Assembly (NCBI GenBank): GCA_014190435.1
Contig: BJGJ01000009.1
Span: forward strand, 1 to 49,920
Reading direction: 5' to 3'
DNA length: 49,920 bases
Origin: Methylocystaceae bacterium
GTDB taxonomy: Bacteria; Pseudomonadota; Alphaproteobacteria; Rhizobiales; Beijerinckiaceae
Numbering within the stretch: position 1 is the first letter of the stretch; every line of letters starts with the position of its first letter. Made by a program: the position numbers and the translations under genes. The notes below the pieces were generated by a model. It ran no database searches and was not told the origin of the DNA. It saw nothing but the letters and a program-made list of their open reading frames with translations. Shown piece by piece: positions 25,871-35,139 of this stretch.

Positions 25871-26458
25871 TTAATCTGAGAAGGCGTCGCGAAGCCTGGC
25901 CAATTGCATCAATACCGGGCTAATTGGCGGCTCAAGCTTCTCCGAGATTTCACGCTCCGCATAAAAGAGCTGATCCATTAAAATAATCCGAGCTTGAAGA
26001 CGCAGAGAATCGAGGGAAAGTTCTCTTAACCGACCTGGCAAACACTTGAAGGTTTCCGGTGAAGAGGCGAGTTCTTGTTGTTGTAATTTGACGCGATGGC
26101 GTCCGGCCGTAGATTGGTGACGCGTCATCTCTCCCTGCTGAACAGACCGCTGCAATAACAACCAAGAGGCGATTTGCATTAGTCTTGTTGTAAGTCGCAT
26201 ACTCTCAGCCGAATAAGCGAGTGAACTCTCGCGCGTGAGCGACTTTGCTTCCTCTCTACCCTCGCCATCAAGATAGGCGGCAGCCTCTTCAACAAGTCCC
26301 ATGCCTTCATGATATAAGCTTGCAAAGGCCTCGGATGAAATCAGCTTTTCAATCAAGGAAACAGGAGCTTTATCCTTTCCCAGAAGATCGGGTATGCGCG
26401 ACATAGACAAATCCACAGGCATGCGGAAAAAACGCTCCGCGAAACTGACCAAGAGCAT
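25871..26458 (-). CDS. rcdA: DUF1465 protease adaptor RcdA-like
   Basis: 195 aa. The three-helix DUF1465 core is seen in FASLYHEGMGLVEEAAAYLDGEGR, YSAESMRLTTRLMQIASWLL and the C-terminal LDSLRLQARIILMDQLFYAERE. RcdA links CpdR-primed ClpXP to substrates such as CtrA at the G1-S transition. Start may be at MSRIPDLLGK (internal ATG 26404) or at ATG 26458. Position beside cpdR supports the assignment. Confidence 0.85.
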   Translation of the reverse strand: MLLVSFAERFFRMPVDLSMSRIPDLLGKDKAPVSLIEKLISSEAFASLYHEGMGLVEEAAAYLDGEGREEAKSLTRESSLAYSAESMRLTTRLMQIASWLLLQRSVQQGEMTRHQSTAGRHRVKLQQQELASSPETFKCLPGRLRELSLDSLRLQARIILMDQLFYAEREISEKLEPPISPVLMQLARLRDAFSD

Positions 26459-26683
26459 GCTAGCCTATTGATTGATAAATCGCGCGCCTAAGTAAAATTT
26501 AACCTTAACTCAAAAAAGAAGCTGGGCGGGCGCGAGCGCTTTGAATTTTAAATTGAGCCAGAATAGGCCGTAATATTCTCAATCTAATGAGGATGGGAGC
26601 CCGCAACTTGGGTAAAAATTAAACCAAGAAACGCTCCTAGTTGCGCGTTTCTGTTTTACTGCCTGCCCGCTTCTTAACTAGGC

Positions 26684-26929
26684 CTAGTAAGACTTCGCCG
26701 CCTGATGTCGCGGGCTGGTTGGGTTATATTTTGGGGTCGTCAGCTGAAAAAATCCTAGGCCAAGAATAATAAGTAAAAACATCCGCAAGCATTGACCCAG
26801 GGAAACGCCTGGAAAGCGACGCATCGCTTTGTCCGCCTGGGAGGCTAAAGACGGTAGATTGATATAATCCGCCTCGCATACATCAAGAATGCTTTGCGAT
26901 GCAGATGGGGTCGTATCCTGCAGAGACAT
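26684..26929 (-). CDS. Small single-helix membrane protein
   Basis: 81 aa from ATG 26929 (TTG 26935 possible). One hydrophobic helix (about residues 46-64, LRMFLLIILGLGFFQL), with a soluble acidic N terminus and a short Lys/His-containing tail. No recognised family. No strong ribosome binding site. It lies between rcdA and the SuhB-like gene. Confidence 0.45.
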   Translation of the reverse strand: MSLQDTTPSASQSILDVCEADYINLPSLASQADKAMRRFPGVSLGQCLRMFLLIILGLGFFQLTTPKYNPTSPRHQAAKSY

Positions 26930-27106
26930 TTTCAAGCCAATCGTTAAAAGCTTACACGACGCAATTTACAATCTTCAATCGCCTAAAATGATTTACGCCA
27001 GGTAAAAAACATCCAGGAAACAAGCATAGATGAACGGCTTGACGCTCAGGCGTCGAAAAGGGCATTGGTGTCTCCCTATCTCTTTTGACATAATCGAGGA
27101 CGCTGA

Positions 27107-27898
27107 ATGATACGCTCTGCGCTGATGAATGTGATGACTGGCGCAGCCTTAAAAGCTGGAAGAGGCCTTAAGCGTGATTTCGGCGAAGTTGAGAATCTGC
27201 AAGTATCTGTAAAAGGACCTGGAGATTTCGTAACCGCAGCTGATAAAAAGGCTGAAAAAACTCTTTTTGAAGAATTATCAAAGGCGCGCCCTGGCTATGG
27301 CTTTATCATGGAAGAAGGCGGCGTTGTTGAGGGAAGCGATCAAAGTCATACTTGGCACATTGATCCTCTTGACGGGACGTCAAATTTTCTTCACGGCGTA
27401 CCGATATTCGCCATCTCTATTGCGCTAGAGCGAGAAGGACAGTTAATCGCCGGGGTCGTCTATAACCCTGCGATTGATGAGATGTATATTGCCGAGAAAG
27501 GGCAAGGTGCTTATTTCAACAATCGTCGTATGCGGGTCGCCGCTCGGCGCGGGCTTGCAGAATGCATGGTAGCGTGCGGTATCCCTCCCCTTGCGCGCCA
27601 TAAAGATCATGACGCATTCAAAAAGGAACTCGCTGCAGCCATGAATAAAATCGGCAATATTCGTCGATTAGGCGCTGCTGCAATTGATCTCGCCATGGTC
27701 GCTTGTGGGCGCTTTGACGGTTATTGGGAGCGCGGTGTAAATTCCTGGGACATTGCTGCAGGTATTGTGCTTGTGCGAGAAGCAGGCGGCTTTGTTACCG
27801 ATCTTTCTGGCGCAACCTCCATGCTTGCAAAAGGAGAAATTTGCGCAGGCAATGAAATGGTTCATCGACAATTACTCGAGGTCATGAGGAAATCTTGA
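27107..27898 (+). CDS. suhB: Inositol-1-monophosphatase family protein
   Basis: 263 aa. Start ATG 27107 has GAGG 7 bases upstream. The four metal-binding blocks are complete: TAADKKAEKTL, IMEEGG, WHIDPLDGTSNFLHG and NSWDIAAG. It hydrolyses inositol monophosphate or related sugar phosphates; SuhB also binds ribosomal RNA transcription complexes in some bacteria. It overlaps by a few bases or abuts the GNAT gene, so they form an operon. Confidence 0.92.
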   Translation: MIRSALMNVMTGAALKAGRGLKRDFGEVENLQVSVKGPGDFVTAADKKAEKTLFEELSKARPGYGFIMEEGGVVEGSDQSHTWHIDPLDGTSNFLHGVPIFAISIALEREGQLIAGVVYNPAIDEMYIAEKGQGAYFNNRRMRVAARRGLAECMVACGIPPLARHKDHDAFKKELAAAMNKIGNIRRLGAAAIDLAMVACGRFDGYWERGVNSWDIAAGIVLVREAGGFVTDLSGATSMLAKGEICAGNEMVHRQLLEVMRKS

Positions 27899-27924
27899 GG
27901 ACGGATGTAAGACACCGGAAAGAG

Positions 27925-28350
27925 ATGGACTGGCCTCAAATACTCGATCTCTGGGTTGCTTCCTGGCTGGCCACATTTCCGCAAATTGACTTTAATGCGC
28001 GCCGATCGTGGTTAACACAGCATATTGCTGAATTGGAAAAGAATGGTGCCGTCACTTTATGCCTAACGCTTCAGCCAAATAAGGAGATCGTAGGGTTTGT
28101 TGTAATCAATCCGCACACAGGATGGCTGGATCAAATTTGTGTAGGACCGCAATATTTTGGCCATGGATACGGCGAAGCTTTACTCGACATCGCTAAGAAC
28201 AATGCGCCTAAGCTCATCTTGCTCGATGTGAACGCAGATAATTATCGGGCCATCCGATTTTATGAACGCAACGGTTTTATCCAGGTTGGACAAGGCGCCA
28301 ACACACTCTCAGGACGCCCAACAATCATGTTGGAATGGCGGCAAAGTTAA
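27925..28350 (+). CDS. GNAT-family N-acetyltransferase
   Basis: 141 aa from ATG 27925 with GGAAAGAG directly before; a TTG at 27895 overlapping the suhB stop is the alternative. GNAT motif A is seen as DQICVGPQYFGHGYGEALL (acetyl-CoA pyrophosphate loop) and motif B as NADNYRAIRFYERNGF. Substrate unknown. Translationally close to suhB. Confidence 0.85.
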   Translation: MDWPQILDLWVASWLATFPQIDFNARRSWLTQHIAELEKNGAVTLCLTLQPNKEIVGFVVINPHTGWLDQICVGPQYFGHGYGEALLDIAKNNAPKLILLDVNADNYRAIRFYERNGFIQVGQGANTLSGRPTIMLEWRQS

Positions 28351-28354
28351 TGGC

Positions 28355-29782
28355 TTAAGGCTCTCCGCCAAGATGGGCAATCCGCATCATATTCGTTGCG
28401 CCAGGCGACCCAAAGGGCATGCCAGCAACAATAATTATCCGATCGCCATCCTGACCAAATCCTTCGCTCCGGGAATACTCACAGGCCCTCAAAACCATAT
28501 CTTCAATATCGACGGCATCGCGAGTTTCAAGCGCATGAACGCCCCATACAAGCGCGAGGCGACGAGCCGTGTCTCGCTTTGGCGTGAGAGCTAAAATAGG
28601 CGACTGCGGCCTTTCACGGGCGATCCGTAAAGCTGTTGAGCCTGAAGAAGTCCACGCGCAAATCGCTTTTGAATGCAATGTCTGCGCAACATCTCGCGCA
28701 GCAACCGCTATTGCATCCGCTGAAGTCGGATTTGGAAGTTCGCCACGCTGAGCGTTAATAATAGATCGATATATTGTATCTGTCTCAACCTCTTCAGCAA
28801 TACGACTCATCGTCGCGACAGCATCCTGAGGATATTGTCCAGCCGCGCTTTCAGCAGATAGCATCACTGCATCCGCGCCTTCAAATACAGCTGTTGCGAC
28901 ATCGGAAACTTCTGCTCTTGTCGGCAAAGGCGACAGGATCATGGACTCCAACATCTGCGTGGCAATAACAACGGGTTTGCCCAGTCGTCGCGCAGAACGA
29001 TTAATCCGCTTTTGTAAGCCTGGCACGCGTTCAAGAGGAACTTCAACGCCAAGATCTCCACGCGCAACCATTAGCGCATCGGAAACCTCGATTACCTCTT
29101 CAAGACGCGCGATTGCTTGCGGCTTTTCTATTTTCGCCATGACCAGTGCCCGGCCCTGAGTAATCTGCTTAACCTCCAAGACATCTTCTGGGCGTTGAAC
29201 AAAGGAAATAGCAACCCAGTCGACTCCTTCATCAAGCGCTGCAATTAAATCAGTGCGATCTTTCGGCGTCATCGAGCTAATGGGTATTTCTGTGTCAGGC
29301 AGACTAACGCCTTTTCTATTTGATAGGCGTCCAGCGATATCTACAACAGCATGCGCGCGGTCAGATGCCGTTTCAACAACATGCAATCGCACGCGTCCAT
29401 CATCAATAAGAATACTATCGCCAACCTTTAACGCGGCAAGAATTTCTGGATGTGGCAGTCTTACGCGTGAAGCGTTACCGGGCTCTGGATTGGAGTCAAA
29501 AACAAAGACGTCCCCCTTCCTGAGATGAACAGATCCTTCATCAAAGGCGCCTATACGCAGTTTCGGGCCTTGAAGATCAGCCAAAATGCCAATTGCACGG
29601 GACATTTCCGATTCAATTTCACGGATAATACGCACATAAGATGCAAGAGCCGTGTGATCAGTGTGACTCATATTGATACGAAAAACATCTGCGCCAGCGC
29701 GCACAAGACCTGTGATAATAGCCTTATCAACCGTCGCTGGCCCTAACGTCGCGATAATTTTGACGCGTCGCAACCTTCTCAT
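28355..29782 (-). CDS. pyk: Pyruvate kinase
   Basis: 475 aa from ATG 29782 (AAGG just upstream), matching the usual length; the longer frame adds 15 residues that are not family-like. Motifs: KIIATLGPA at the start, KIEKPQAI (catalytic Lys), VARGDLGVEVP and IATQMLESM (Mg/phosphoenolpyruvate site). It makes pyruvate and ATP from phosphoenolpyruvate; in a serine-cycle methanotroph it competes with PEP carboxylase for PEP. It is downstream of the DUF1036 gene on the same strand, a conserved alphaproteobacterial pair. Confidence 0.96.
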   Translation of the reverse strand: MRRLRRVKIIATLGPATVDKAIITGLVRAGADVFRINMSHTDHTALASYVRIIREIESEMSRAIGILADLQGPKLRIGAFDEGSVHLRKGDVFVFDSNPEPGNASRVRLPHPEILAALKVGDSILIDDGRVRLHVVETASDRAHAVVDIAGRLSNRKGVSLPDTEIPISSMTPKDRTDLIAALDEGVDWVAISFVQRPEDVLEVKQITQGRALVMAKIEKPQAIARLEEVIEVSDALMVARGDLGVEVPLERVPGLQKRINRSARRLGKPVVIATQMLESMILSPLPTRAEVSDVATAVFEGADAVMLSAESAAGQYPQDAVATMSRIAEEVETDTIYRSIINAQRGELPNPTSADAIAVAARDVAQTLHSKAICAWTSSGSTALRIARERPQSPILALTPKRDTARRLALVWGVHALETRDAVDIEDMVLRACEYSRSEGFGQDGDRIIIVAGMPFGSPGATNMMRIAHLGGEP

Positions 29783-29833
29783 GACCTTACCAAATTCCTT
29801 TCCCTCGTCCCATAATAAACGCCCCATGCTTAA

Positions 29834-30271
29834 TTAGGGCGTTGGCGCTGGCGGAGTCGATGCCATTGGGTCTGTAAGCTGTACTGTCCAGCTCTTAGCA
29901 TCCTTGCCTGTATCAATTTCAAAAAAACCTGTCCGATCAAACCCACGGGCGAAACAATCATCGCGACCATCTATGCGGAATTCACGATCTCTTGTGCACA
30001 TGAACGCGCGGCCCTTCCACTCGCCGCCCCGCTCATCCATGGCGTAAACATAATAATATTGAGCCGCAAGCGGCCCCCGCAACAAGGTTTCGCAAGCCGA
30101 GGGTCTCAAATTCCACCATCCCTCAGAAAGCCAATTCCGGCCATCTGTATAGGCCAGCGCTATGCTCACGCGCGTTGTCGTATTATTGCACAAACGAAAA
30201 TCTGCAAATGCGGGAGAGACATATGCGACCCCGCAGACAAAAATTGCTAGTGCAATGGCGCCTCGAAACAT
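29834..30271 (-). CDS. DUF1036 exported protein
   Basis: 145 aa with a signal peptide (cleavage near SPAFA-DFRLCN). The DUF1036 signature is clear: FRLCNNTTTRVSIALAY, EGWWNLRPSACETLL, and YYVYAMDERGGEW, plus a Cys-containing C-terminal part. Function unknown. It lies about 50 bases upstream of pyk and probably shares its transcript. Confidence 0.88.
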   Translation of the reverse strand: MFRGAIALAIFVCGVAYVSPAFADFRLCNNTTTRVSIALAYTDGRNWLSEGWWNLRPSACETLLRGPLAAQYYYVYAMDERGGEWKGRAFMCTRDREFRIDGRDDCFARGFDRTGFFEIDTGKDAKSWTVQLTDPMASTPPAPTP

Positions 30272-30507
30272 CTCTCACACGAAAACATGTTGGATTGGAC
30301 TGCCAACAACATCCAACCTAATAACATTGGGCACCAGACGACACTCGAGGAGGATGCCTCGATGGCCGCAAGACGGCGGTTTCGACCTTAACAGCCAGGT
30401 CAAATCAACCCATGGAAAACGCGTTGCAAGGCAAACCATGCGAGGGGGATTTTGTCTAGCCTTTACGGCCGGTTTCCTGTCTAGCCCTTCGCAACGAGGG
30501 ACCTCGA

Positions 30508-31518
30508 TTAGCTCTGATTGCGCATCAGTCGAGCTGCCTGAACAGAAAAATAGCTGAAGATGCCAGTAGCGCCCGCTCGCTTGAAGCTAAGGAGGCTTTC
30601 CATCATAGCACGCTCGCCCTCTAGCCAACCATTGCGTGCTGCAGCCGTGATCATCGCATATTCGCCCGAGACTTGATAAACAAAAGTCGGTGCCTGGAAT
30701 GTTTCAGCGATCCTTTGCAACACATCTAGATAAGGCATGCCAGGCTTGACCATGACCATATCCGCGCCCTGCTCCAAATCTAAAGCAACTTCTCGCAAAG
30801 CCTCTTTGACATTCGCTGGATCCATTTGATAGGTGCGCTTATCCCCTTGCAAGGTTCGGCTCGTGCCGATCGCTTCACGAAATGGGCCGTAAAAGGCGGA
30901 GGCGTATTTAGCCGCATAACTCATAATCTGAACATTCTGAAAGCCCTCTGCATCCAATGCAGAGCGAATAATCCCGATCCGGCCATCCATCATGTCCGAG
31001 GGTGCGATAATATCGCAACCCGCTTGAGCTTGATTGATGGCCTGGCGAGCGAGTAGCGCAACAGTGGCGTCATTGATGATTTCTTCTCCCACAAGCAATC
31101 CATCATGCCCATGGCTCGTGTAAGGGTCGAGTGCGACATCTGTGATCACGCCAATGTTTGGCGCGACTGATTTAATCACCCGGGTTGCGCGGCAGACCAG
31201 ATTATCTGGATGAGTTGCATTACTTGCTGTTAAATCGCGCAGCTGAGAGTCAATATTTGGAAAAAGCGCAACAGCTGGAATGTCCAAAGAAGCTGCTTCA
31301 CACACAGCCTCGCATGCCAAATCGATTGAATAGCGATAAACGCCTGGCATAGATGAAATTTCCTCGCGCCGATTTTGGCCTTCGATAATAAAAATCGGCC
31401 AGATCAAATCTGAAACGTCTAATCGCGTCTCCGAAACCAAGCGACGCGCCCAGTCAGTTTTACGATTTCTTCTAGGTCTGTGTTTTAGATCCAATGGAGG
31501 CACCGCAGAGGTAGTCAT
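30508..31518 (-). CDS. hemB: Delta-aminolevulinic acid dehydratase (porphobilinogen synthase)
   Basis: 336 aa. Active-site lysines are in SYAAKYASAFYGPFREA and in MVMVKPGMPYLD (Schiff base Lys). The DVALDPYTSHGHDGL block has Asp/Thr/His rather than the Cys-rich zinc site, as in the magnesium-dependent alphaproteobacterial enzymes. It condenses two 5-aminolevulinates to porphobilinogen for haem (and cobalamin) synthesis. Single gene. Confidence 0.96.
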   Translation of the reverse strand: MTTSAVPPLDLKHRPRRNRKTDWARRLVSETRLDVSDLIWPIFIIEGQNRREEISSMPGVYRYSIDLACEAVCEAASLDIPAVALFPNIDSQLRDLTASNATHPDNLVCRATRVIKSVAPNIGVITDVALDPYTSHGHDGLLVGEEIINDATVALLARQAINQAQAGCDIIAPSDMMDGRIGIIRSALDAEGFQNVQIMSYAAKYASAFYGPFREAIGTSRTLQGDKRTYQMDPANVKEALREVALDLEQGADMVMVKPGMPYLDVLQRIAETFQAPTFVYQVSGEYAMITAAARNGWLEGERAMMESLLSFKRAGATGIFSYFSVQAARLMRNQS

Positions 31519-31615
31519 AGTTCTTCTATCGCCTCCAAATAGACCGCAAGAAACTTCTTGACGTTTTCATAGGCCCGAGATCAGCGCCAATCAATGATTT
31601 CGACTTCCGGACTAG

Positions 31616-32161
31616 ATGCGATTATATGAATTTGCGCTGCGCAAAAATGCGGTTAGCTTCATGTCGATCTATTGGACACATCAGGGGATAGGCTTGGTAA
31701 AAGTAAAAAGCGGCCTCATTTTGCTGGTCGCGCTTCACTGCTTTTCAGCTTTGGCGCAGCCTACTCCCCCGCAAGACGTAAAGCAAAAGTCAGTTCCTGC
31801 GGAGCATTTAGCGGTTCAGCCGCTTAAAGCTGTCCCCAAAAATCCCTCTCCTGCGCCAGAAGCAAAATCAATCGCTCCACCGTCAGGGAAAAAAACAGAA
31901 ACATCAAAACCAGCGCAGCCCCCCGCAGCGCTAGCGCCGCTCGCCATCGCTCCGATGCCCGCCACGCCGCTTCCTCCCTTGCCGCCCATCGACACAACTA
32001 AGCCACCCCCCATGCTGCCCCGTGCATCAAGAGAGCAAATGCATGTTTGCGCTGATCAATGGCGTGAATTGAAAATGTCATCGACACAGGATCTACCAAT
32101 GTGGCGTCACTTTGCAGCGCGTTGCTTAAAGCAGGAACCAAAAGCACAAACTGATAAATAA
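31616..32161 (+). CDS. Exported Pro-rich protein with conserved C-terminal Cys motif
   Basis: 181 aa from the first ATG; the signal peptide (SGLILLVALHCFSALAQ) suggests a later start near 31661 or the TTG at about 31694. A long Pro/Ala/Lys linker (about 50-135) leads to a C-terminal block MHVCADQWRELK...WRHFAARCL. That Cys-x3-W...W-x-F-x3-C pattern is seen at the ends of many small exported Rhizobiales proteins. Function unknown; a disulfide between the two Cys is likely. Confidence 0.6.
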   Translation: MRLYEFALRKNAVSFMSIYWTHQGIGLVKVKSGLILLVALHCFSALAQPTPPQDVKQKSVPAEHLAVQPLKAVPKNPSPAPEAKSIAPPSGKKTETSKPAQPPAALAPLAIAPMPATPLPPLPPIDTTKPPPMLPRASREQMHVCADQWRELKMSSTQDLPMWRHFAARCLKQEPKAQTDK

Positions 32162-32212
32162 AACGCCCGAGAAACTGTCGCCAGTTATCTCGAGCGTATT
32201 AGGCTTAAAATA

Positions 32213-32236
32213 GAGCGCAATCCAAAGATTGCGCCT
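32213..32236 (-). terminator. Hairpin after the H1-like gene
   Basis: Perfect 8-bp stem GCGCAATC/GATTGCGC with loop CAAA. The minus-strand side is followed by TATTTTA, a weak T-run; it lies just past the stop of the H1-like gene. Confidence 0.6.
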
Positions 32237-32248
32237 TATAAAGAGGTC

Positions 32249-32551
32249 TTAAGCCGTAGCTGCAGCTTTGGCCTTACGGCCGCCGCGTTTCTTCGCTGGA
32301 CGACGCTTCTTAGCCGGCGACTTCTTAGTAGACGTCTTTTTAACTGCACGACGCTTTTTGGTCGCCGTCTTACGGACAGCCTTGCGAGCTGTCTTTTTAG
32401 CGCCGGCTTTACGAGTGGCCTTGCGGGCTGTCTTCTTTGCACCAGCTTTTTTCGCGCTAGCCTTGCGAGTTGTCTTTCTCACAGCCTTGCGCGCACCTTT
32501 TTTAGCCGCCTTCTTGGCAGGCTTACGCTTTTTTGTAGTAGCTTTCGCCAT
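32249..32551 (-). CDS. Histone H1-like Lys/Ala/Arg-rich DNA-binding protein
   Basis: 100 aa made almost wholly of Lys, Ala, Arg and Thr, with repeats of KKxARKAxRK and AGAKKTARKA. It resembles histone H1 C-terminal tails and bacterial H1-like proteins (AlgP/Hc type). It should bind DNA non-specifically in the nucleoid. There is no globular domain. Start ATG follows a purine stretch (AAGGGGACTTTAGA). Repeated codons make the gene internally repetitive. Confidence 0.85.
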   Translation of the reverse strand: MAKATTKKRKPAKKAAKKGARKAVRKTTRKASAKKAGAKKTARKATRKAGAKKTARKAVRKTATKKRRAVKKTSTKKSPAKKRRPAKKRGGRKAKAAATA

Positions 32552-33210
32552 TCTAAAGTCCCCTTGGTCCGTTTCGTCGGAAATTTGGTCAACCGACTAT
32601 ACGCGTCGATAACGTAACGAGGTTAACCAGAGGTTCAAGCCCTAAGAGACATAAAAACGACAATCAGAGCCACAATGGCCGCTTTCACGCGTGTTGGTTG
32701 CGTAATTTTCACTCGCAATAATTTGCAAGAAATTTCTTAGATTGCACACTCGATTGCATCTCGGCGAGAGGAAAATAAACGCAGCATATTCTTCTCAGCA
32801 CAGACAACGCATTCCTTTTCTTGTTTCGAGTTACGCCGACGCAACAAGCGTGTATTCTCCTGCCGTACTATTTCTCAATTATCTGTTTTTTATAGAATTA
32901 CTGCCGAGGAGCAGAATCATTCTTGTGATTTTCATCGCACTAGCGCTAAAGCGATTTCGGATCAATGATGCGTGAAAATGGGCGTATAAATTTTTGCTTA
33001 AGTGCCTTGCAGTGGTGACTGATGCGCGAGGTGTTTGAGGCGTCAATGCCTTCTGTAACAATGCTCAAAATTTTGCTGTTAACGCTATGAAAAAAAAATT
33101 GTGTTTGAAGCGGAAAAAAACAAAAAAAACGCATTTCAACTAGACGCAAAATGCAAAATCGCGCATCTGCGAAAAAAAACCGATTCGTAGTGAGCTAATT
33201 TTTAGACGAA
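32552..33210. other. AT-rich intergenic region between the H1-like gene and gatB
   Basis: Contains only short frames without good ribosome sites. A-rich runs at 33090-33180 are notable. No tRNA found (one GGTTCAAG word near 32630 lacks matching stems). Confidence 0.45.
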
Positions 33211-34677
33211 TTAGACATCGAGTTTGCGTTTTAAAAGGTCATTTACAGTCTGTGGATTGGCCTTGCCGCCTGTCTGCTTCATGACCTGTCCCACGAACCA
33301 GCCAAGCATCGTCGGCTTAGCCCTCGCCTGCTCAACCTTGTCAGGATTCGCCGCGATGACAGCGTCGACTGCAGCTTCAATCGCGCCAGTGTCAGTGACC
33401 TGCTTCATCCCTCTCGCTTCAACAATCTGGGCTGGGTCGCCGCCTTCACTCCAGACAATCTCAAAGAGATCCTTCGCAATTTTTCCTGAGATTATATTGC
33501 TGGAAATAAGATCTACGATTGCACCTAACGCCGCAGCTGAAACTGGCGACTGAGCGACATCAAAGCCTTCCTTATTCAATCGTCCAAACAATTCATTAAT
33601 CACCCAGTTTGCAGCAAGCTTCGCATCGCGTCCTTTAGCAGTCTGCTCAAAAAAATCTGCGCTCGCTCGTTCCATAACCAGCACGCCAGCATCGTAAGGA
33701 GGTAACGCATATTGCTCTATGAACCGTGCGCGTTTGGCGTCTGGAAGCTCTGGTAATTGCCCTTTCAAGCCATCAACATAGGCTTGATCAAATTCTAACG
33801 GCAACAAATCCGGGTCGGGGAAATAGCGATAATCATGCGCTTCCTCTTTTGAGCGCATGGAACGCGTCTCGCCTTTACCTGGATCAAAGAGACGCGTCTC
33901 TTGGGCAATTTCTCCCCCGTCTTCTAGGATACCAATTTGACGTCGCGCCTCTACTTCGATCGCCTGCCCAATAAAGCGGATTGAATTAACATTTTTGATT
34001 TCACACCGGGTGCCCAATTTTTCACCCGGCCGTCTGACCGATACATTAACGTCAGCCCGCAATGATCCCTGCTCCATGTTCCCGTCACAGGATCCAATGT
34101 AGCGAAGGATAGTACGGAGTTTTGAAACATAGGCTCTTGCCTCTTCAGCTGAGTGCATATCTGGTTTGGAGACGATCTCCATCAAGGCGACGCCGCTACG
34201 ATTTAAATCAACATGGCTCTCAGTGGGAGAAAGATCGTGCAAAGACTTTCCGGCATCTTGCTCCAAATGAAGCCGCTCGATTCCAACTGAAATTCTTTCA
34301 GTAGGTGAGACATCAACGATCACGACACCCTCGCCGACGATCGGATACTTATATTGCGAGATCTGATAGCCTTGAGGCAAATCCGGATAAAAATAGTTCT
34401 TACGGTCAAAGATTGAGCGCAAATTAATTTGCGCCTCTAGCCCAAGCCCGGTACGCACTGCCTGACGGACGCACTCTTCATTTATAACCGGCAGCATCCC
34501 TGGCATTGCAGCGTCAACGAGCGATACATGATCATTTGGAGCTCCGCCATATTCGGCTGATGCGCCAGAAAAAAGCTTAGCCTTACTCGTCACCTGTGCA
34601 TGGATTTCCATGCCAATGACGATTTCCCAGTCGCCTGTCGCGCCTTTAAGGTATTTTGCAGAAGCCTGTTGAGACAC
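33211..34677 (-). CDS. gatB: Asp-tRNA(Asn)/Glu-tRNA(Gln) amidotransferase subunit B
   Basis: 488 aa. Start is GTG 34677 with GAGG 8 bases upstream. Signature blocks: [47 protein letters not shown], and the C-terminal YqeY-like tail domain ending [16 protein letters not shown]. GatB binds the misacylated tRNA and activates its Glu or Asp. It is the last gene of a gatC-gatA-chorismate mutase-gatB operon. Confidence 0.97.
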   Translation of the reverse strand: MSQQASAKYLKGATGDWEIVIGMEIHAQVTSKAKLFSGASAEYGGAPNDHVSLVDAAMPGMLPVINEECVRQAVRTGLGLEAQINLRSIFDRKNYFYPDLPQGYQISQYKYPIVGEGVVIVDVSPTERISVGIERLHLEQDAGKSLHDLSPTESHVDLNRSGVALMEIVSKPDMHSAEEARAYVSKLRTILRYIGSCDGNMEQGSLRADVNVSVRRPGEKLGTRCEIKNVNSIRFIGQAIEVEARRQIGILEDGGEIAQETRLFDPGKGETRSMRSKEEAHDYRYFPDPDLLPLEFDQAYVDGLKGQLPELPDAKRARFIEQYALPPYDAGVLVMERASADFFEQTAKGRDAKLAANWVINELFGRLNKEGFDVAQSPVSAAALGAIVDLISSNIISGKIAKDLFEIVWSEGGDPAQIVEARGMKQVTDTGAIEAAVDAVIAANPDKVEQARAKPTMLGWFVGQVMKQTGGKANPQTVNDLLKRKLDV

Positions 34678-34758
34678 AGATAAATCCTCGAAACAAAAGT
34701 CATACTTTGCAAGTGAAACGCCCCGCAGCGTCCCTGGAAAAATTACTTTAACTTATGA

Positions 34759-35130
34759 TTACTTATCATCGCTATTGGTAGAATGACCGCCCTTTGGTGC
34801 CTTCTCTCCCATCAGGCGTTCTTCATATTGTATCGACCACTCAATGATCATAGTCCATAATTTCATGGCAACCTCGACAGAAAGGCCCTCTCTTCTCGAG
34901 GCGCCCAGCACGCGCGCGATAACTTCATCTACCCGCTCAGGTGCCCGCGCAGGAATGCCTAATCCTGGTTTTACCCGCGCTGCACGCTCAATTTGTCTTT
35001 GTCGTTTTGCGAGTAAGGCCACAAGCTCATCATCTAATTCGTCGATTAATCGCCGGACGTCTGACATCTCATCTTGAAGAGCTTGTAAAGTCGGTTCAGC
35101 GCCATCTTGAGTTGCGGGAGGTGTGCTCAT
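34759..35130 (-). CDS. Chorismate mutase (AroQ type)
   Basis: 123 aa. ATG 35130 follows GAGGACAGAAT. The helical AroQ pattern is seen: RRLIDELDDELVALLAKRQRQIERAARVK, then PARAPERVDEVIARV and a third helix. It converts chorismate to prephenate for Phe/Tyr. It sits between gatA (9 bases) and gatB (about 80 bases) on the same strand. An acidic Ser/Asp-rich C-terminal tail follows the domain. Confidence 0.88.
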   Translation of the reverse strand: MSTPPATQDGAEPTLQALQDEMSDVRRLIDELDDELVALLAKRQRQIERAARVKPGLGIPARAPERVDEVIARVLGASRREGLSVEVAMKLWTMIIEWSIQYEERLMGEKAPKGGHSTNSDDK

Positions 35131-35139
35131 ATTCTGTCC

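Noticed and set aside
30355-30557. Short plus-strand frame after a GAGGAGG sequence
   Set aside because: The good SD-like site is too close to the first ATG and the next ATG gives only 9 codons; the long frame runs into the end of hemB on the other strand.
32249-32551. Lys/Ala repeat region as a possible direct-repeat or CRISPR-like array
   Set aside because: The repeats are codon-level repeats of a basic protein, without regular spacers.
32620-32660. GGTTCAAG word resembling a tRNA T-loop
   Set aside because: The flanking bases do not form the T stem, and no acceptor or anticodon arm is present.
32742-32975. 77-codon plus-strand frame between the H1-like gene and gatB
   Set aside because: No ribosome binding site and mixed composition in an AT-rich region.
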